Shown here in pieces: positions 7,735 through 16,148 of a DNA stretch of 19,282 bases. Under the pieces are notes generated by a model. The model ran no database searches. It saw only the letters and a list, made by a program, of their open reading frames with translations, and was not told the origin of the DNA. Every line of letters begins with the position of its first letter. Position 1 is the first letter of the stretch. Both the position numbers and the translations under genes were made by a program. Location of the stretch: contig CAZOLY010000052.1 of assembly GCA_964580815.1 (NCBI GenBank), positions 1 to 19,282 on the forward strand, written 5' to 3'. Source of the DNA: G020354785 sp964580815. GTDB taxonomy: Bacteria > Bacteroidota > Bacteroidia > Bacteroidales > UBA10428.

Positions 7735-8532
7735 TTACGCCGGTTTTACTTTTGATGATAATAAATAGAAAAACCAGGGAAAATATTTTTTTATCCATAC
7801 CATTAACAATTCACTGCCTCCTACGTACACTTCCTTTCTATTTCTCCTTATAGCTCTTACTATCTTTACGGCACATTTCTCTGCCGGGATTCCCTTTAAC
7901 TGCCCCTTATCCATTATCCCGTATGATTTCCCGTCCTTTGTTATGGCATTTACAGAAATATTTGTCCGTACCCGGCCCGGACAAATTATTGTTACATTAA
8001 TATTTTCCTTTTTAAGCTCTATCCTTACTGTTTCAAAAAATCCGTGCAAAGCATGCTTGGATGCAGAATATGCAGATCTCAAAGGAAATCCGAACTTGCC
8101 CACTATACTGCTAATAACGGCGACTGTCCCTCCCCCGCTATTAATCATATGAGGTAATACGGATTTCGTTAATGCAACCGGACCAAAGTAGTTAATCTCA
8201 AATATTTTTCTGTCAATTTCAACAGGTGTTTCAATTACCAGTGATCTCTGGCTTATTCCTGCACTGTTTATCAATATGTCAATCCTGCCTGCCTGTTTTA
8301 TGGTCTTTGCAACTATACCGGGAATTTCATTTCTTTTCTCCAGGTCAAGAGGTACAACTATTGAAGATCCGGGACGAAGAGAATTAAAACTATTACTGAG
8401 TGCATTTAATTTGTCCACTTCCGGGGACGATATAATAACTTTGGCTCCCCTGTTTACATACTCTGAAGCCAGGGCCTGTCCTATTCCCGATGAGGCCCCT
8501 GTTATCCAGACTGTTTTATCTGATAATTTCAT
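7735..8532 (-). CDS. Short-chain dehydrogenase/reductase (classical SDR)
   Basis: A 265-residue NAD(P)-dependent oxidoreductase of the classical SDR type, usual length. The Rossmann motif TGASSGIG is at residues 11-18, NSAG (variant of NNAG) at 89-92, the active-site Asn in EINYFG near 114, Ser at 141-142, and the catalytic pair Y155 and K159 in YSASK. PGRVRTN at 185-191 is the usual cofactor-side loop. The C-terminus has a hydrophobic stretch (MVWIKKYFPWFFYLL), as in DHRS7-like SDRs, and may touch the membrane. It begins 11 bp after the acyltransferase stop, so translation is probably coupled. That link favours a lipid-type ketone or alcohol as substrate, which is inference. Confidence 0.9.
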   Translation of the reverse strand: MKLSDKTVWITGASSGIGQALASEYVNRGAKVIISSPEVDKLNALSNSFNSLRPGSSIVVPLDLEKRNEIPGIVAKTIKQAGRIDILINSAGISQRSLVIETPVEIDRKIFEINYFGPVALTKSVLPHMINSGGGTVAVISSIVGKFGFPLRSAYSASKHALHGFFETVRIELKKENINVTIICPGRVRTNISVNAITKDGKSYGIMDKGQLKGIPAEKCAVKIVRAIRRNRKEVYVGGSELLMVWIKKYFPWFFYLLSSKVKPA

Positions 8533-8543
8533 TAATCCTTATT

Positions 8544-9905
8544 TTAGCTTATGGCCGGTTCAACAATTCTATTCATGCTGCTGATAATATCCTTTCTTAA
8601 TATTTTAAGTTCATGGATTTTACTATTCTTTTTCCTTGCCAGGCTGCTGTACCTGAACCTTGCCGACAGTTTTTTCAATCTTATATAATATCTAAAGGCA
8701 AATAATCCGGTTAGGGGAAGTGTCAGGATATACGCAAGTTTTAACCACCAGGGCTCAAAAAATACCAGTGCCAAAATCATCAGGATAACATAATACACCG
8801 GAAAGAATAGCATAGACAAGACAAGCTTAAATGAACTGTGAAACTGGCGGTCTTTTATTTTCATTATTAAAATGGTCGGTATTTTATAGGGTAAATAGTT
8901 GTTTATAATGCCAAGTATATGAACAGGCAATAAAATAAATAATGCCAGTGATTCCAGTATTCGTGTTATAAGCGGGTATCTGTCCCTCCCCAATACCCAG
9001 TCACGCAAGTTCAACTCATCCAGTCCTTTAAAATATTCCGACACTTTATTGCTGAAGGAGCTAATTTCTTCGGGATTTCTCCCGCTATATTCGTCGAGAA
9101 TAGAAATCATCTTTTTGTCGGCAATAAATTTATCAAGTAATGACTTGCCGGTTATTTTCAGTTTTTTCCTCATTTCTGAGTTGTAAATCTTACGCAGTCC
9201 CTGGTATAAATCATAATATTCTTCCGTTTGTATGTCAATCATTAATTTTTTCATTTCATCAGCCAGCCTTTCCCTTAGCCGGTTTATAGCCTCTTTACTA
9301 TTCTCTGTGTATAATTTGTAATATTCCGATACTTCAATAGGCTTGCCAAAATTAATAAACAGGGTGCTTCTGAATTTCTGGTAATGACTGTAGTCCAGTC
9401 CCACCGGTACAATTTTAACACCAGGATTATCCTTATAGTATTCCTGTCCCATAAAGGCTATTCTGAAAATGCCCTTTTTCAAGGGCCTTAACCTCCTTTT
9501 ATCACCATGCGACCCTTCAGGGAACAAACATAAAGGATTAAGTTTATTCTCTAGCACAGACAATGTTTTTTCAAAAATTTCATCATTTTTCCTGACGTTT
9601 GATGCCCCGTCCCTCATTCTGTATATAGGCATAATATTCATGAAATTAAGAATATGAATAAGAATACGGCCTTTGAATATATCTGCCCTGGCCAGAAAAA
9701 CAGGCTGGCATTTTGCGCAATAATCGAATGCCAGCGCATCTATTAATGTATTCTGATGATTTGGTGCAAGTATTACCGGCTGGTTTCGTGGTAAATTATC
9801 CAGGTTATTGACATATATTTTTCTAAAATAACTCCTGTAAAATAAGTTTGAATACTGTTGTACCAGCCAGTAATCCCATGTCCATTGGTCTATAGTTCTG
9901 CTCAT
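8544..9905 (-). CDS. Lysophospholipid acyltransferase (PlsC-like) with C-terminal membrane segments
   Basis: A 453-residue protein. The N-terminal half is a PlsC-type acyltransferase that would move an acyl group from acyl-CoA or acyl-ACP to a glycerolipid or related acceptor. Motif I is NHQNTLID (residues 49-56), so His50 and Asp56 are separated by five residues, where classical PlsC has four. Motif III is FPEGSHGDKRRLRPLKKG (128-145). IVPVGLDYSHYQKF (165-178) follows. The region 200-310 is helical and charged. The C-terminal part has two or three hydrophobic segments (about 312-335, 361-384 and 388-407), then a Lys/Arg-rich tail. Longer than E. coli PlsC (about 245 residues) because of this extension. 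It lies between the transporter (18-bp gap) and the SDR (11-bp gap). Acceptor lipid is not evident. Confidence 0.88.
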   Translation of the reverse strand: MSRTIDQWTWDYWLVQQYSNLFYRSYFRKIYVNNLDNLPRNQPVILAPNHQNTLIDALAFDYCAKCQPVFLARADIFKGRILIHILNFMNIMPIYRMRDGASNVRKNDEIFEKTLSVLENKLNPLCLFPEGSHGDKRRLRPLKKGIFRIAFMGQEYYKDNPGVKIVPVGLDYSHYQKFRSTLFINFGKPIEVSEYYKLYTENSKEAINRLRERLADEMKKLMIDIQTEEYYDLYQGLRKIYNSEMRKKLKITGKSLLDKFIADKKMISILDEYSGRNPEEISSFSNKVSEYFKGLDELNLRDWVLGRDRYPLITRILESLALFILLPVHILGIINNYLPYKIPTILIMKIKDRQFHSSFKLVLSMLFFPVYYVILMILALVFFEPWWLKLAYILTLPLTGLFAFRYYIRLKKLSARFRYSSLARKKNSKIHELKILRKDIISSMNRIVEPAIS

Positions 9906-9923
9906 ATGATATCAGAGATTCAA

Positions 9924-10874
9924 TTAATAACCTGAGACCGGCTTAAGCGACCACAATGAAGCAATGCCTAATCCGGATAATATATGCCATATTCCCCACC
10001 AGGCGGCAACAAATGCCATCCCTCCAATGCCCTGTTGCGGGAAAATTCCGGTAACCAGCAGCAAAACCAGGGCAAGTGCCGAATTCTGAATTCCTGTTTC
10101 AATAGTTATTGACCGCCTGTCATAACGGGTGACTCCCATGAGAGAAGCAAAACCAAAACCCGTGGATAATGCTATACCATTGTGGATCAACACTATGATA
10201 AATATATATTTAATATGGTTGATAAAATGAGTATAGTTGCTTGCAAAAGCCGAGATTACCATCCCTGCAAAAATCAATATTGATAACGTTTTTATGGGTT
10301 TTACAATTTTATTCGTGGTTACGGGAAACTTCCCGTTTACATACATCCCGGCAAATAATGGAACCCCTAAAATAATAAAAACGGTTACAAACATGCTTAT
10401 GGGATCTATCTTCAGATCCGGAAAGAGATCAGGATTTATTTTACTCATGAAGTGCAAAAAAATCTCTCCCCATATTTTGAAATTAAGGGGCGTCAGGATT
10501 ATTGCCGACAAGGTCGCAATGGCAGTCAGACTTACTGATAATGCTACATTTCCCTTTGCAAGGGAAGAAATAAAATTTGAGATGTTACCTCCCGGACATG
10601 CAGCCACAAGTATCATTCCAAGTCCGATTGTCGGCGTTATATATTTCCTTAAAAGAATGGCAACAGCACATGTCACTGCAGGAAGAAGGACAAACTGGGA
10701 AATAAATCCGATAATCGTGGATCGCGGATTCTTCATCACCCTTTTAAAGTGCTCGGCTTTAATCTGCAAAGCAACCCCGAACATTATAAATGCTATTGTA
10801 ATATTTAATATAAATAATGACCCGGGAGAAAAGTTTAACCTTATGTTATCCAGTAATTTTAATGATTCAAACAT
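9924..10874 (-). CDS. BASS-family (bile acid:sodium symporter-like) transporter
   Basis: A 316-residue membrane protein with about nine hydrophobic segments, matching the SBF/BASS family in length and motifs. FGVALQIKAEHFKRVMKNPR (32-51) marks the first conserved loop. ACPGGNISNF (92-101) and ETGIQNSALAL (259-269) are the two crossover segments that hold sodium in structurally known bacterial homologues; E259 and Q263 are the expected ligands, and Q60 a further candidate. The family moves organic anions with Na+. Bile acids are not implied: many bacterial members carry 2-keto acids such as pantoate or other small anions. It is the first gene of the operon that continues into the acyltransferase, SDR and VOC genes. 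Confidence 0.88.
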   Translation of the reverse strand: MFESLKLLDNIRLNFSPGSLFILNITIAFIMFGVALQIKAEHFKRVMKNPRSTIIGFISQFVLLPAVTCAVAILLRKYITPTIGLGMILVAACPGGNISNFISSLAKGNVALSVSLTAIATLSAIILTPLNFKIWGEIFLHFMSKINPDLFPDLKIDPISMFVTVFIILGVPLFAGMYVNGKFPVTTNKIVKPIKTLSILIFAGMVISAFASNYTHFINHIKYIFIIVLIHNGIALSTGFGFASLMGVTRYDRRSITIETGIQNSALALVLLLVTGIFPQQGIGGMAFVAAWWGIWHILSGLGIASLWSLKPVSGY

Positions 10875-11004
10875 TTGTTTTTTTCAGGACTTATTTTTTA
10901 TTTATTTTGCCCAATATAGTAAAAATTTGCCAAGTCATTTATAAATTGGAGCCTAATTAAATAATACGGTAATACCTGTAACGGAAGTAAACAAATGAAA
11001 TATC

Positions 11005-11526
11005 ATGGATAAAATAAGTAACAATTTCAGGAAAACAGAGGTTGAATTCCTGAACGAAAATGTATTTAAACTGATTGGTGATGACTGGATGCTCATAACT
11101 GCAGGTAAGCCTGATGACTTTAATATGATGACAGCAAGCTGGGGTACCATGGGTATCCTGTGGAATAAACCAATAGCTGTCTGCTTTATCCGCCCCCAGA
11201 GATATACGTTTAGGTTTGCCAACAAATATGAATATTTTACCTTGAGCTTTTTTGATGAAAAGTACAGGAACATCCTTCAGATATGTGGTTCCAGGTCCGG
11301 GAAAGATATAAATAAGGTCGAAGCAACCGGACTGAGACCGCTGCAGACAAACCTTGGTAATGTATGTTTTGAACAATCACGTCTGTTTTTTGAATGCCGG
11401 AAACTTTATTATCATGACCTTAATCCTGAAAATTTTATAATCCCCAAAATTGCTGCTTTTAATTACCCTTCAAAAGATTTTCACAGGCTCTTTATAGGAG
11501 AGATTGTTAATTGCTTCAATAAATAG
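11005..11526 (+). CDS. Flavin reductase family protein
   Basis: A 173-residue flavin reductase-like (split-barrel FMN-binding) protein. After a short N-terminal helix, DDWMLITAG (26-34), NMMTASWGTMGILWNKPIAV (40-59) and the phosphate/isoalloxazine region RPQRYTFRF (63-71) are typical for this family. The middle segment EYFTLSFFDEKYRNIL (76-91) is also characteristic. Members use FMN with NAD(P)H to reduce flavin or act as oxidoreductases of unknown partner. No oxygenase partner is adjacent. It is transcribed away from the transporter operon, from a 130-bp shared upstream region, and is a single gene. The next gene converges on it. Confidence 0.85.
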   Translation: MDKISNNFRKTEVEFLNENVFKLIGDDWMLITAGKPDDFNMMTASWGTMGILWNKPIAVCFIRPQRYTFRFANKYEYFTLSFFDEKYRNILQICGSRSGKDINKVEATGLRPLQTNLGNVCFEQSRLFFECRKLYYHDLNPENFIIPKIAAFNYPSKDFHRLFIGEIVNCFNK

Positions 11527-11607
11527 CAAACAAAAAAAACGTTCATTCTGTTCCGCAGCGCCTGCATTTTATGCAGATCCTCCATTCATCAGAGACTTTC
11601 TTTATGA

Positions 11608-12135
11608 TTATATAGCCTGTTCTTTATATATTTTGGAAAGCATGGCCAACAGGTAGCTAAACGTCATCATTGCCTGTGTTGTCTCACTATGTATCCTTCT
11701 TTTCTGCAACCTTAGCAATAATAAAGCATAAAGTCCGCTTAAACAAATCTCAACCTCATTGAGGCCCGGATCCTGAAGCTTATTTTTAAAATCCCTTATA
11801 TTTTCTTCAGCATATCTGTATAGTTCAGTATATTTTGCGTCTTTCTTTTTTGTTAACAACTCTATATGCAGATTATTCAAATCGTTGGTTATATCTTTCA
11901 CAAATTTCAGGTGCCCCTTCTCTTTTATATATTCTTCATGCATCATCAGAATCAAATTGGCATACCAGTTTTTGATCTCCTTTTTAATATGATCCGGTTT
12001 ATCAAACTGTGAAATAATATTCTCATCAATAAGCTCAATATCAAAATTATACGCCCGGATTACATCTTCAACCTGCCACATATAAAGCACGTATTCAGCA
12101 ATATTTGTTCTTCTTTTTTCCTGTGCTATGAGCAT
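11608..12135 (-). CDS. DUF4924 family protein
   Basis: An all-helical, highly charged protein of 175 residues from the ATG at 12135. Its beginning, MLIAQEKRRTNIAEYVLYMW followed by QVEDVIRAY, matches the DUF4924 family, which is restricted to Bacteroidota as far as I know and has no established function. An alternative ATG at 12150 adds five residues; I prefer 12135 because the family normally starts at this methionine and because a promoter-like box sits only about 24 bp upstream. A helical C-terminal part (EVEICLSGLYALLLLRLQ) is hydrophobic enough for packing but is not a membrane span. No signal peptide. It lies downstream of the Hsp15-like gene on the same strand, 94 bp away. Confidence 0.85.
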   Translation of the reverse strand: MLIAQEKRRTNIAEYVLYMWQVEDVIRAYNFDIELIDENIISQFDKPDHIKKEIKNWYANLILMMHEEYIKEKGHLKFVKDITNDLNNLHIELLTKKKDAKYTELYRYAEENIRDFKNKLQDPGLNEVEICLSGLYALLLLRLQKRRIHSETTQAMMTFSYLLAMLSKIYKEQAI

Positions 12136-12158
12136 ATTAATAATTACCAAATATTTTG

Positions 12159-12166
12159 CAAAATTA
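12159..12166 (-). promoter_or_regulatory. Possible -7 promoter element for the DUF4924 gene
   Basis: On the minus strand TAATTTTG fits the Bacteroidota -7 consensus TAnnTTTG exactly. A start about seven bases further would give a leader of roughly 17-20 nt before the ATG at 12135. No clear -33 TTTG is visible at the right distance, so the support is partial. Confidence 0.35.
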
Positions 12167-12229
12167 CCTTAAATCTTTTAATATAATAATTAATCTCCCC
12201 CAATAAGCCCGGTATTCTCCTCGCTTTTA

Positions 12230-12607
12230 TCAATCTTCCCTCAACTTGTCAAGCGTTCTTCTTTCTTTCTTTGTCGGTCTGCCGGCTCCCCTGTCTCTTT
12301 TGAAAAAAAGGGTCTCGTTAATCTTCAACTTGTTCAACTCCTCAACAGATGTAAGATCTTCATAGCATTCCCGTGCCAGCCTGGCAGACTGCCTTTTCTG
12401 AAGCAGGCTTTTTACCTTGTAAGTATATACTGCCGGCGGCTTCCTTATTAGTATAATTTCTCCTGCTTTTATATCCCTCGAAGGCTTCACCTGTATGCCA
12501 TTTATTATGATCCTGCCTTTTCTGCAGGCCTCACTGGCCTGGCTGCGAGTCTTAAATATCCGCACCGCCCATAGCCATTTGTCTATCCTCGTCTTTCCCT
12601 CCTCCAT
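12230..12607 (-). CDS. S4-domain RNA-binding protein, Hsp15/HslR-like
   Basis: A 125-residue basic protein from the ATG at 12607. The S4 domain covers about residues 7-54: RIDKWLWAVRIFKTRSQASE, then A-C-R-K-G-R, NGIQVKPSRDIKAGE and ILI. The opening is the hallmark of Hsp15. The C-terminal end GRPTKKERRTLDKL is also shared with that family. In E. coli, Hsp15 binds stalled 50S subunits carrying nascent-chain tRNA and helps recycle them; the same ribosome-rescue role is likely here. An upstream ATG at 12625 would add six residues (MNQIKF) that are not part of the family and lack a ribosome site, so I prefer 12607. It is divergent from the lipoprotein operon. Confidence 0.9.
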   Translation of the reverse strand: MEEGKTRIDKWLWAVRIFKTRSQASEACRKGRIIINGIQVKPSRDIKAGEIILIRKPPAVYTYKVKSLLQKRQSARLARECYEDLTSVEELNKLKINETLFFKRDRGAGRPTKKERRTLDKLRED

Positions 12608-12708
12608 AAATTTAATTTGGTTCAAAAATATTAAAAATGATAATATAATAATATTGTATCATTAAATTGAAAATCCTATTTTTAATAAAAAACAAAATCG
12701 TAGTAATT

Positions 12709-13560
12709 ATGAAAACACATCAACAGGCTAAAATTATTAAGAACTTTACAGGATTATTCCTAACCGGACTTATTATCATTTCGTTATTATTTTCAGGCTG
12801 CAAGAAAGATGATTCAGAGGGGGATGCCCCGCAGCTGCTCCCTGAGGAGTCTTTCATAATTGACTTTTCAGATTTTAATGACCACTCCGACACTCTAAAA
12901 TCAGCCAAATCCACACTTTCTTACCAGCACTGGGGAACAGCATTTGCAAAAGTCAGCGCATGGAATTTTGTAATTGCATTTACCGGTGCCGTGCCTGCAG
13001 CAGCCTTCAGGGAATCATTCAAACATAAGGCAGTATACGAGGGAGAAAAGACCTGGGCATGGTCATATGACTACACCATAGGCTCTGCTACATACTCGGC
13101 AAGACTTACAGGTAAGATACTGGAAACGGAAGAAGTAAAGTGGGAAATGTATATAACAAAAACTGCTGTCATAGGAGGATATACCAACTTTAAATGGTAC
13201 GAGGGAGTGGCCAGGCTTGACCGGACAAGCGGGTACTGGATACTCTACCAGAGTCCGGACCAGGACCATGAACTGATACGGATTGACTGGACCAGGAACT
13301 GGGATAACAACACCGGCGATATCAAGTATACCAATGTTGTGCCCGGAGGTGCCGAGAACGGCGGATATATTTCTTACGGTATTGTTAACGATCCTGTATT
13401 CGATGCCTTTTACACGATATATAACAAGGGCCAGGATAACCTTACGGGTATTGAATGGAACAGGACAACCAAAGAAGGCAGGATCAGGGATCCCAGGATC
13501 TTTGGTGATGAACTCTGGCACTGCTGGGATACGCTGCTTGCTGACACGGACTGTCCATAA
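12709..13560 (+). CDS. Uncharacterised surface lipoprotein
   Basis: A 283-residue protein from the ATG at 12709. The upstream in-frame ATG at 12667 would put a second hydrophobic, lysine-containing stretch before the signal peptide, so I do not use it. The lipobox LLFSGC gives Cys31 as the lipidated residue. It is followed by KKDDSEGD, a Lys/Asp-rich stretch resembling the lipoprotein export signal that sends Bacteroidota lipoproteins to the cell surface. The mature part is rich in Trp, Tyr and Gly (WAWSYDYTIG, YWILYQSPDQDHE, RIDWTRNWDNN), suggesting a beta-sandwich that could bind carbohydrate; this is inference. Two Cys close to the C-terminus (WHCWDTLLADTDCP) may pair. I recognise no family. 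It begins the operon, 19 bp before the GH9 gene. Confidence 0.78.
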   Translation: MKTHQQAKIIKNFTGLFLTGLIIISLLFSGCKKDDSEGDAPQLLPEESFIIDFSDFNDHSDTLKSAKSTLSYQHWGTAFAKVSAWNFVIAFTGAVPAAAFRESFKHKAVYEGEKTWAWSYDYTIGSATYSARLTGKILETEEVKWEMYITKTAVIGGYTNFKWYEGVARLDRTSGYWILYQSPDQDHELIRIDWTRNWDNNTGDIKYTNVVPGGAENGGYISYGIVNDPVFDAFYTIYNKGQDNLTGIEWNRTTKEGRIRDPRIFGDELWHCWDTLLADTDCP

Positions 13561-13579
13561 CAACAAATAAATCAAAATA

Positions 13580-16129
13580 ATGCAAATAAATAGTAAAAAC
13601 CGTAATCGTTTTATTTTCCTGATTGTTACTTTCTCTCTGGTCATTAATTATTCTTTTTGCCAGAAGCTGCAGTTAAATGAATCGGGGTATTTTGAAAAAC
13701 CGGGTGTTAATGTATTTGTCTTTAACAACCAGTACAACGGTATGTTTTTTGACGAAAAAACCGCGGGAATTGAAATTATACATCACGGTGTGCGAACTGC
13801 CACAGGTGGTGCGGTCAGGTTGCAGAACACGCCTGAACAATGGGACCTGATACCGGCTGTTGTTGAACGTAAGGTTGATTTGGAAAATAACAGCATAGAT
13901 GTGGTATTGCGGTATGAGGAATATGATTTTAATTTCAGGGTAAATGTATCGGCCAGAGATGAAGGTGTAGTAATCAGTGTTTATCTTGATAAACCGCTTC
14001 CCGAAAAACTTGAAGGCCAGGCAGGACTTAATCTTGAATTTTTGCCTGCTTCGTATTTTGAAAAAACATACCTGGCTGACGGGAGACCGGGTATATTCCC
14101 TTTATACCCATCCGGCCTCACAACAGTTGAACCGGTAAACAGAAAGATACCTCAATACGCCGGTCATATAACATTTGATGACAAGGGAAGAGGTGAATTT
14201 ATTGTCTCCACACCTCTTGCATCCGGAAAAACAATTCTGCTGGCACCTGAAGATCCGGAACGTTTTGTAAAGATTCAATCAGAAGATGAAGAATTAATGC
14301 TTTTTGACGGACGTAACCTGGCACAAAACGGGTGGTTTATAGTACGCAGCTTAATACCTCCAAAAAGATCAGGGGAAGTGTTGAAATGGTATCTGGAACC
14401 AAATGCAATACCGGACTGGAAAAGGACTCCGGTTATCGGATTTTCACAGGTCGGTTATCATCCCGGACAGGAAAAAATAGCTGTCATTGAACTGGATAAG
14501 AATGATATACCGTTAAAAACAGCATCAGTTTTTCAGGTTACGCCGGAAGGAAAGTTCGTTGAGAAACTAACAGCAGATCTGAAGCAGTGGGGTAAATATT
14601 TGCGATATAATTATGTTACGTTTGATTTTACTTCTGTTAAAGAGCCCGGACTTTATTTTATTAAATATGGTGATCAAAAAACAAATACATTTATCATTGA
14701 TCCCGGCGTCTATAATGATATTTGGCATCCTACACTGGATGTATGGTTCCCGGTGCAAATGGATCATATGTTAGTTAACGAAGCATACCGCATCTGGCAT
14801 GGAGTTCCGTTTTTAGATGATGCCCTTCAGGCTCCTGTAAATCATAAGCACTTTGATGGCTACAGCATGGGTCCGGTTACAGATACAAAATATAAATCTT
14901 TGGAACGTATCCCGGGATTAGCTGTAGGCGGATGGTTTGATGCCGGTGATTTCGATATTCAGACCGCTTCACATTGCTGGGCTATTTTAAGCTTTGTCGA
15001 CACATGGGAAAAATTTGGCCTGGATCGCGATGAAACATTTATTGATCAGGCAACCAGATATGTAGATATACATCGTCCTGACGGTAAGCCGGATATTTTG
15101 CAGCAAATAGAACACGGGACATTAAATATAGTTGCACAGCTAAAAAATATTGGCCATCCTGTAAGAGGAATTGTTGTCCCGAATCTCCATCAATATCATC
15201 ATTTAGGCGATGCATCGACAGAAACGGATAATCTTCCTTACAATCCGGATCTTAAGCAATACGAATCTGACGGGAAGTCGAGCGGTACAATGGACGACAG
15301 ATGGGTATTTACAAACAGGATACCCTGGCTGGATTATTTTTCCATTGGCGCCCTGGCAGCTGCAAACCGCGCACTGCAAAATTATAATAAACCTCTTGCC
15401 GATGAATGTTTAATCCTGGCTAAAAACCTGTGGGATGAAGAAAACAGTCTGTATGAAAATGCTGATACATCAGGAGGGGCAATATGGTTCAGGAACAACA
15501 CTGAATTGATAGCAGCGCTTCAATTATATATTTCTACAAAAGACGAACAATATTCCAGACGGTTTAATGAACTGATCTGGCCGGCGCTTGACAGCACATT
15601 GGCATGGAGCATATCTGCAGCCGTTCAGGCTTTTCCTTACATGGATAGCACTTATAAAAGTAAGCTAAAGGATTATGTTCTTAAATACAAAGAATATGTT
15701 GACGGACTAAATAAGGAAAACCCGTATGGTGTTCCTATAATTATACGGGGATGGGGCGGAAATTCCACGATAATAAACTGGGCTATCGCTAACTATTATG
15801 CCCATAAAGCTTTCCCTGATATTATCGGACCTGAATATGTCTATAAAGGACTTAACTATATATTTGGCTGCCATCCTTATTCGAATATTTCCTTTGTTTC
15901 ATCCGTAGGGACAGTATCAAAAAAAGTTACATATGGAAATAACAGGGCGGATTTTAGCTTTATTGCAGGCGGGATGGTTCCCGGACTGCTGATATTAAAG
16001 CCTGATTTTCCGGAAAACAAAGAAGACTGGCCATTCCTTTGGGGCGAGAATGAATGCGTCGTGGGTAGTAGTGCCACATACATATTTCTTTCAGGCGCTG
16101 TAAACGAGCTGGTAAAAAACAGTGACTAA
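13580..16129 (+). CDS. Glycoside hydrolase family 9 protein with CelD-type N-terminal domain
   Basis: An 849-residue secreted enzyme. Residues 1-27 are a signal peptide ending SFC before QKL. Residues about 28-278 are a beta-rich module I do not recognise. Residues about 283-373 match the CelD_N Ig-like domain (FSQVGYHPGQEKIAVIELDK, then GLYFIKYG). Residues about 385-845 are the (alpha/alpha)6 GH9 catalytic domain. GGWFDAGDFD (450-459) contains D454 and D457, the base that activates water in GH9, and NE at 824-825 supplies the likely acid E825 near WGENECVVGS. The usual HHR segment is replaced by TYGNNR (784-789), and GCHP (763-766) stands where G-x-N-P is common. GH9 enzymes hydrolyse beta-linked glucans or amino sugars by inversion. 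It sits between the lipoprotein and the aldo/keto reductase with 19-bp gaps. Confidence 0.85.
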   Translation: MQINSKNRNRFIFLIVTFSLVINYSFCQKLQLNESGYFEKPGVNVFVFNNQYNGMFFDEKTAGIEIIHHGVRTATGGAVRLQNTPEQWDLIPAVVERKVDLENNSIDVVLRYEEYDFNFRVNVSARDEGVVISVYLDKPLPEKLEGQAGLNLEFLPASYFEKTYLADGRPGIFPLYPSGLTTVEPVNRKIPQYAGHITFDDKGRGEFIVSTPLASGKTILLAPEDPERFVKIQSEDEELMLFDGRNLAQNGWFIVRSLIPPKRSGEVLKWYLEPNAIPDWKRTPVIGFSQVGYHPGQEKIAVIELDKNDIPLKTASVFQVTPEGKFVEKLTADLKQWGKYLRYNYVTFDFTSVKEPGLYFIKYGDQKTNTFIIDPGVYNDIWHPTLDVWFPVQMDHMLVNEAYRIWHGVPFLDDALQAPVNHKHFDGYSMGPVTDTKYKSLERIPGLAVGGWFDAGDFDIQTASHCWAILSFVDTWEKFGLDRDETFIDQATRYVDIHRPDGKPDILQQIEHGTLNIVAQLKNIGHPVRGIVVPNLHQYHHLGDASTETDNLPYNPDLKQYESDGKSSGTMDDRWVFTNRIPWLDYFSIGALAAANRALQNYNKPLADECLILAKNLWDEENSLYENADTSGGAIWFRNNTELIAALQLYISTKDEQYSRRFNELIWPALDSTLAWSISAAVQAFPYMDSTYKSKLKDYVLKYKEYVDGLNKENPYGVPIIIRGWGGNSTIINWAIANYYAHKAFPDIIGPEYVYKGLNYIFGCHPYSNISFVSSVGTVSKKVTYGNNRADFSFIAGGMVPGLLILKPDFPENKEDWPFLWGENECVVGSSATYIFLSGAVNELVKNSD

Positions 16130-16148
16130 TCGCTATTTTTAAGCAGAA

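Noticed and set aside
10237..10944. A 235-codon plus-strand open frame opposite the BASS transporter
   Set aside because: It is antisense to a well-supported membrane protein, has no signal or homology I recognise, and its length follows from the codon bias of the transporter.
11562..11576. CTGCAT-TTT-ATGCAG hairpin between the converging flavin reductase and DUF4924 genes
   Set aside because: The stem is only 6 bp and no T-run follows on either strand, so it is not convincing as a terminator.
12667..12708. An earlier in-frame ATG for the lipoprotein
   Set aside because: The added residues place an extra hydrophobic stretch before a complete signal peptide that starts at 12709.
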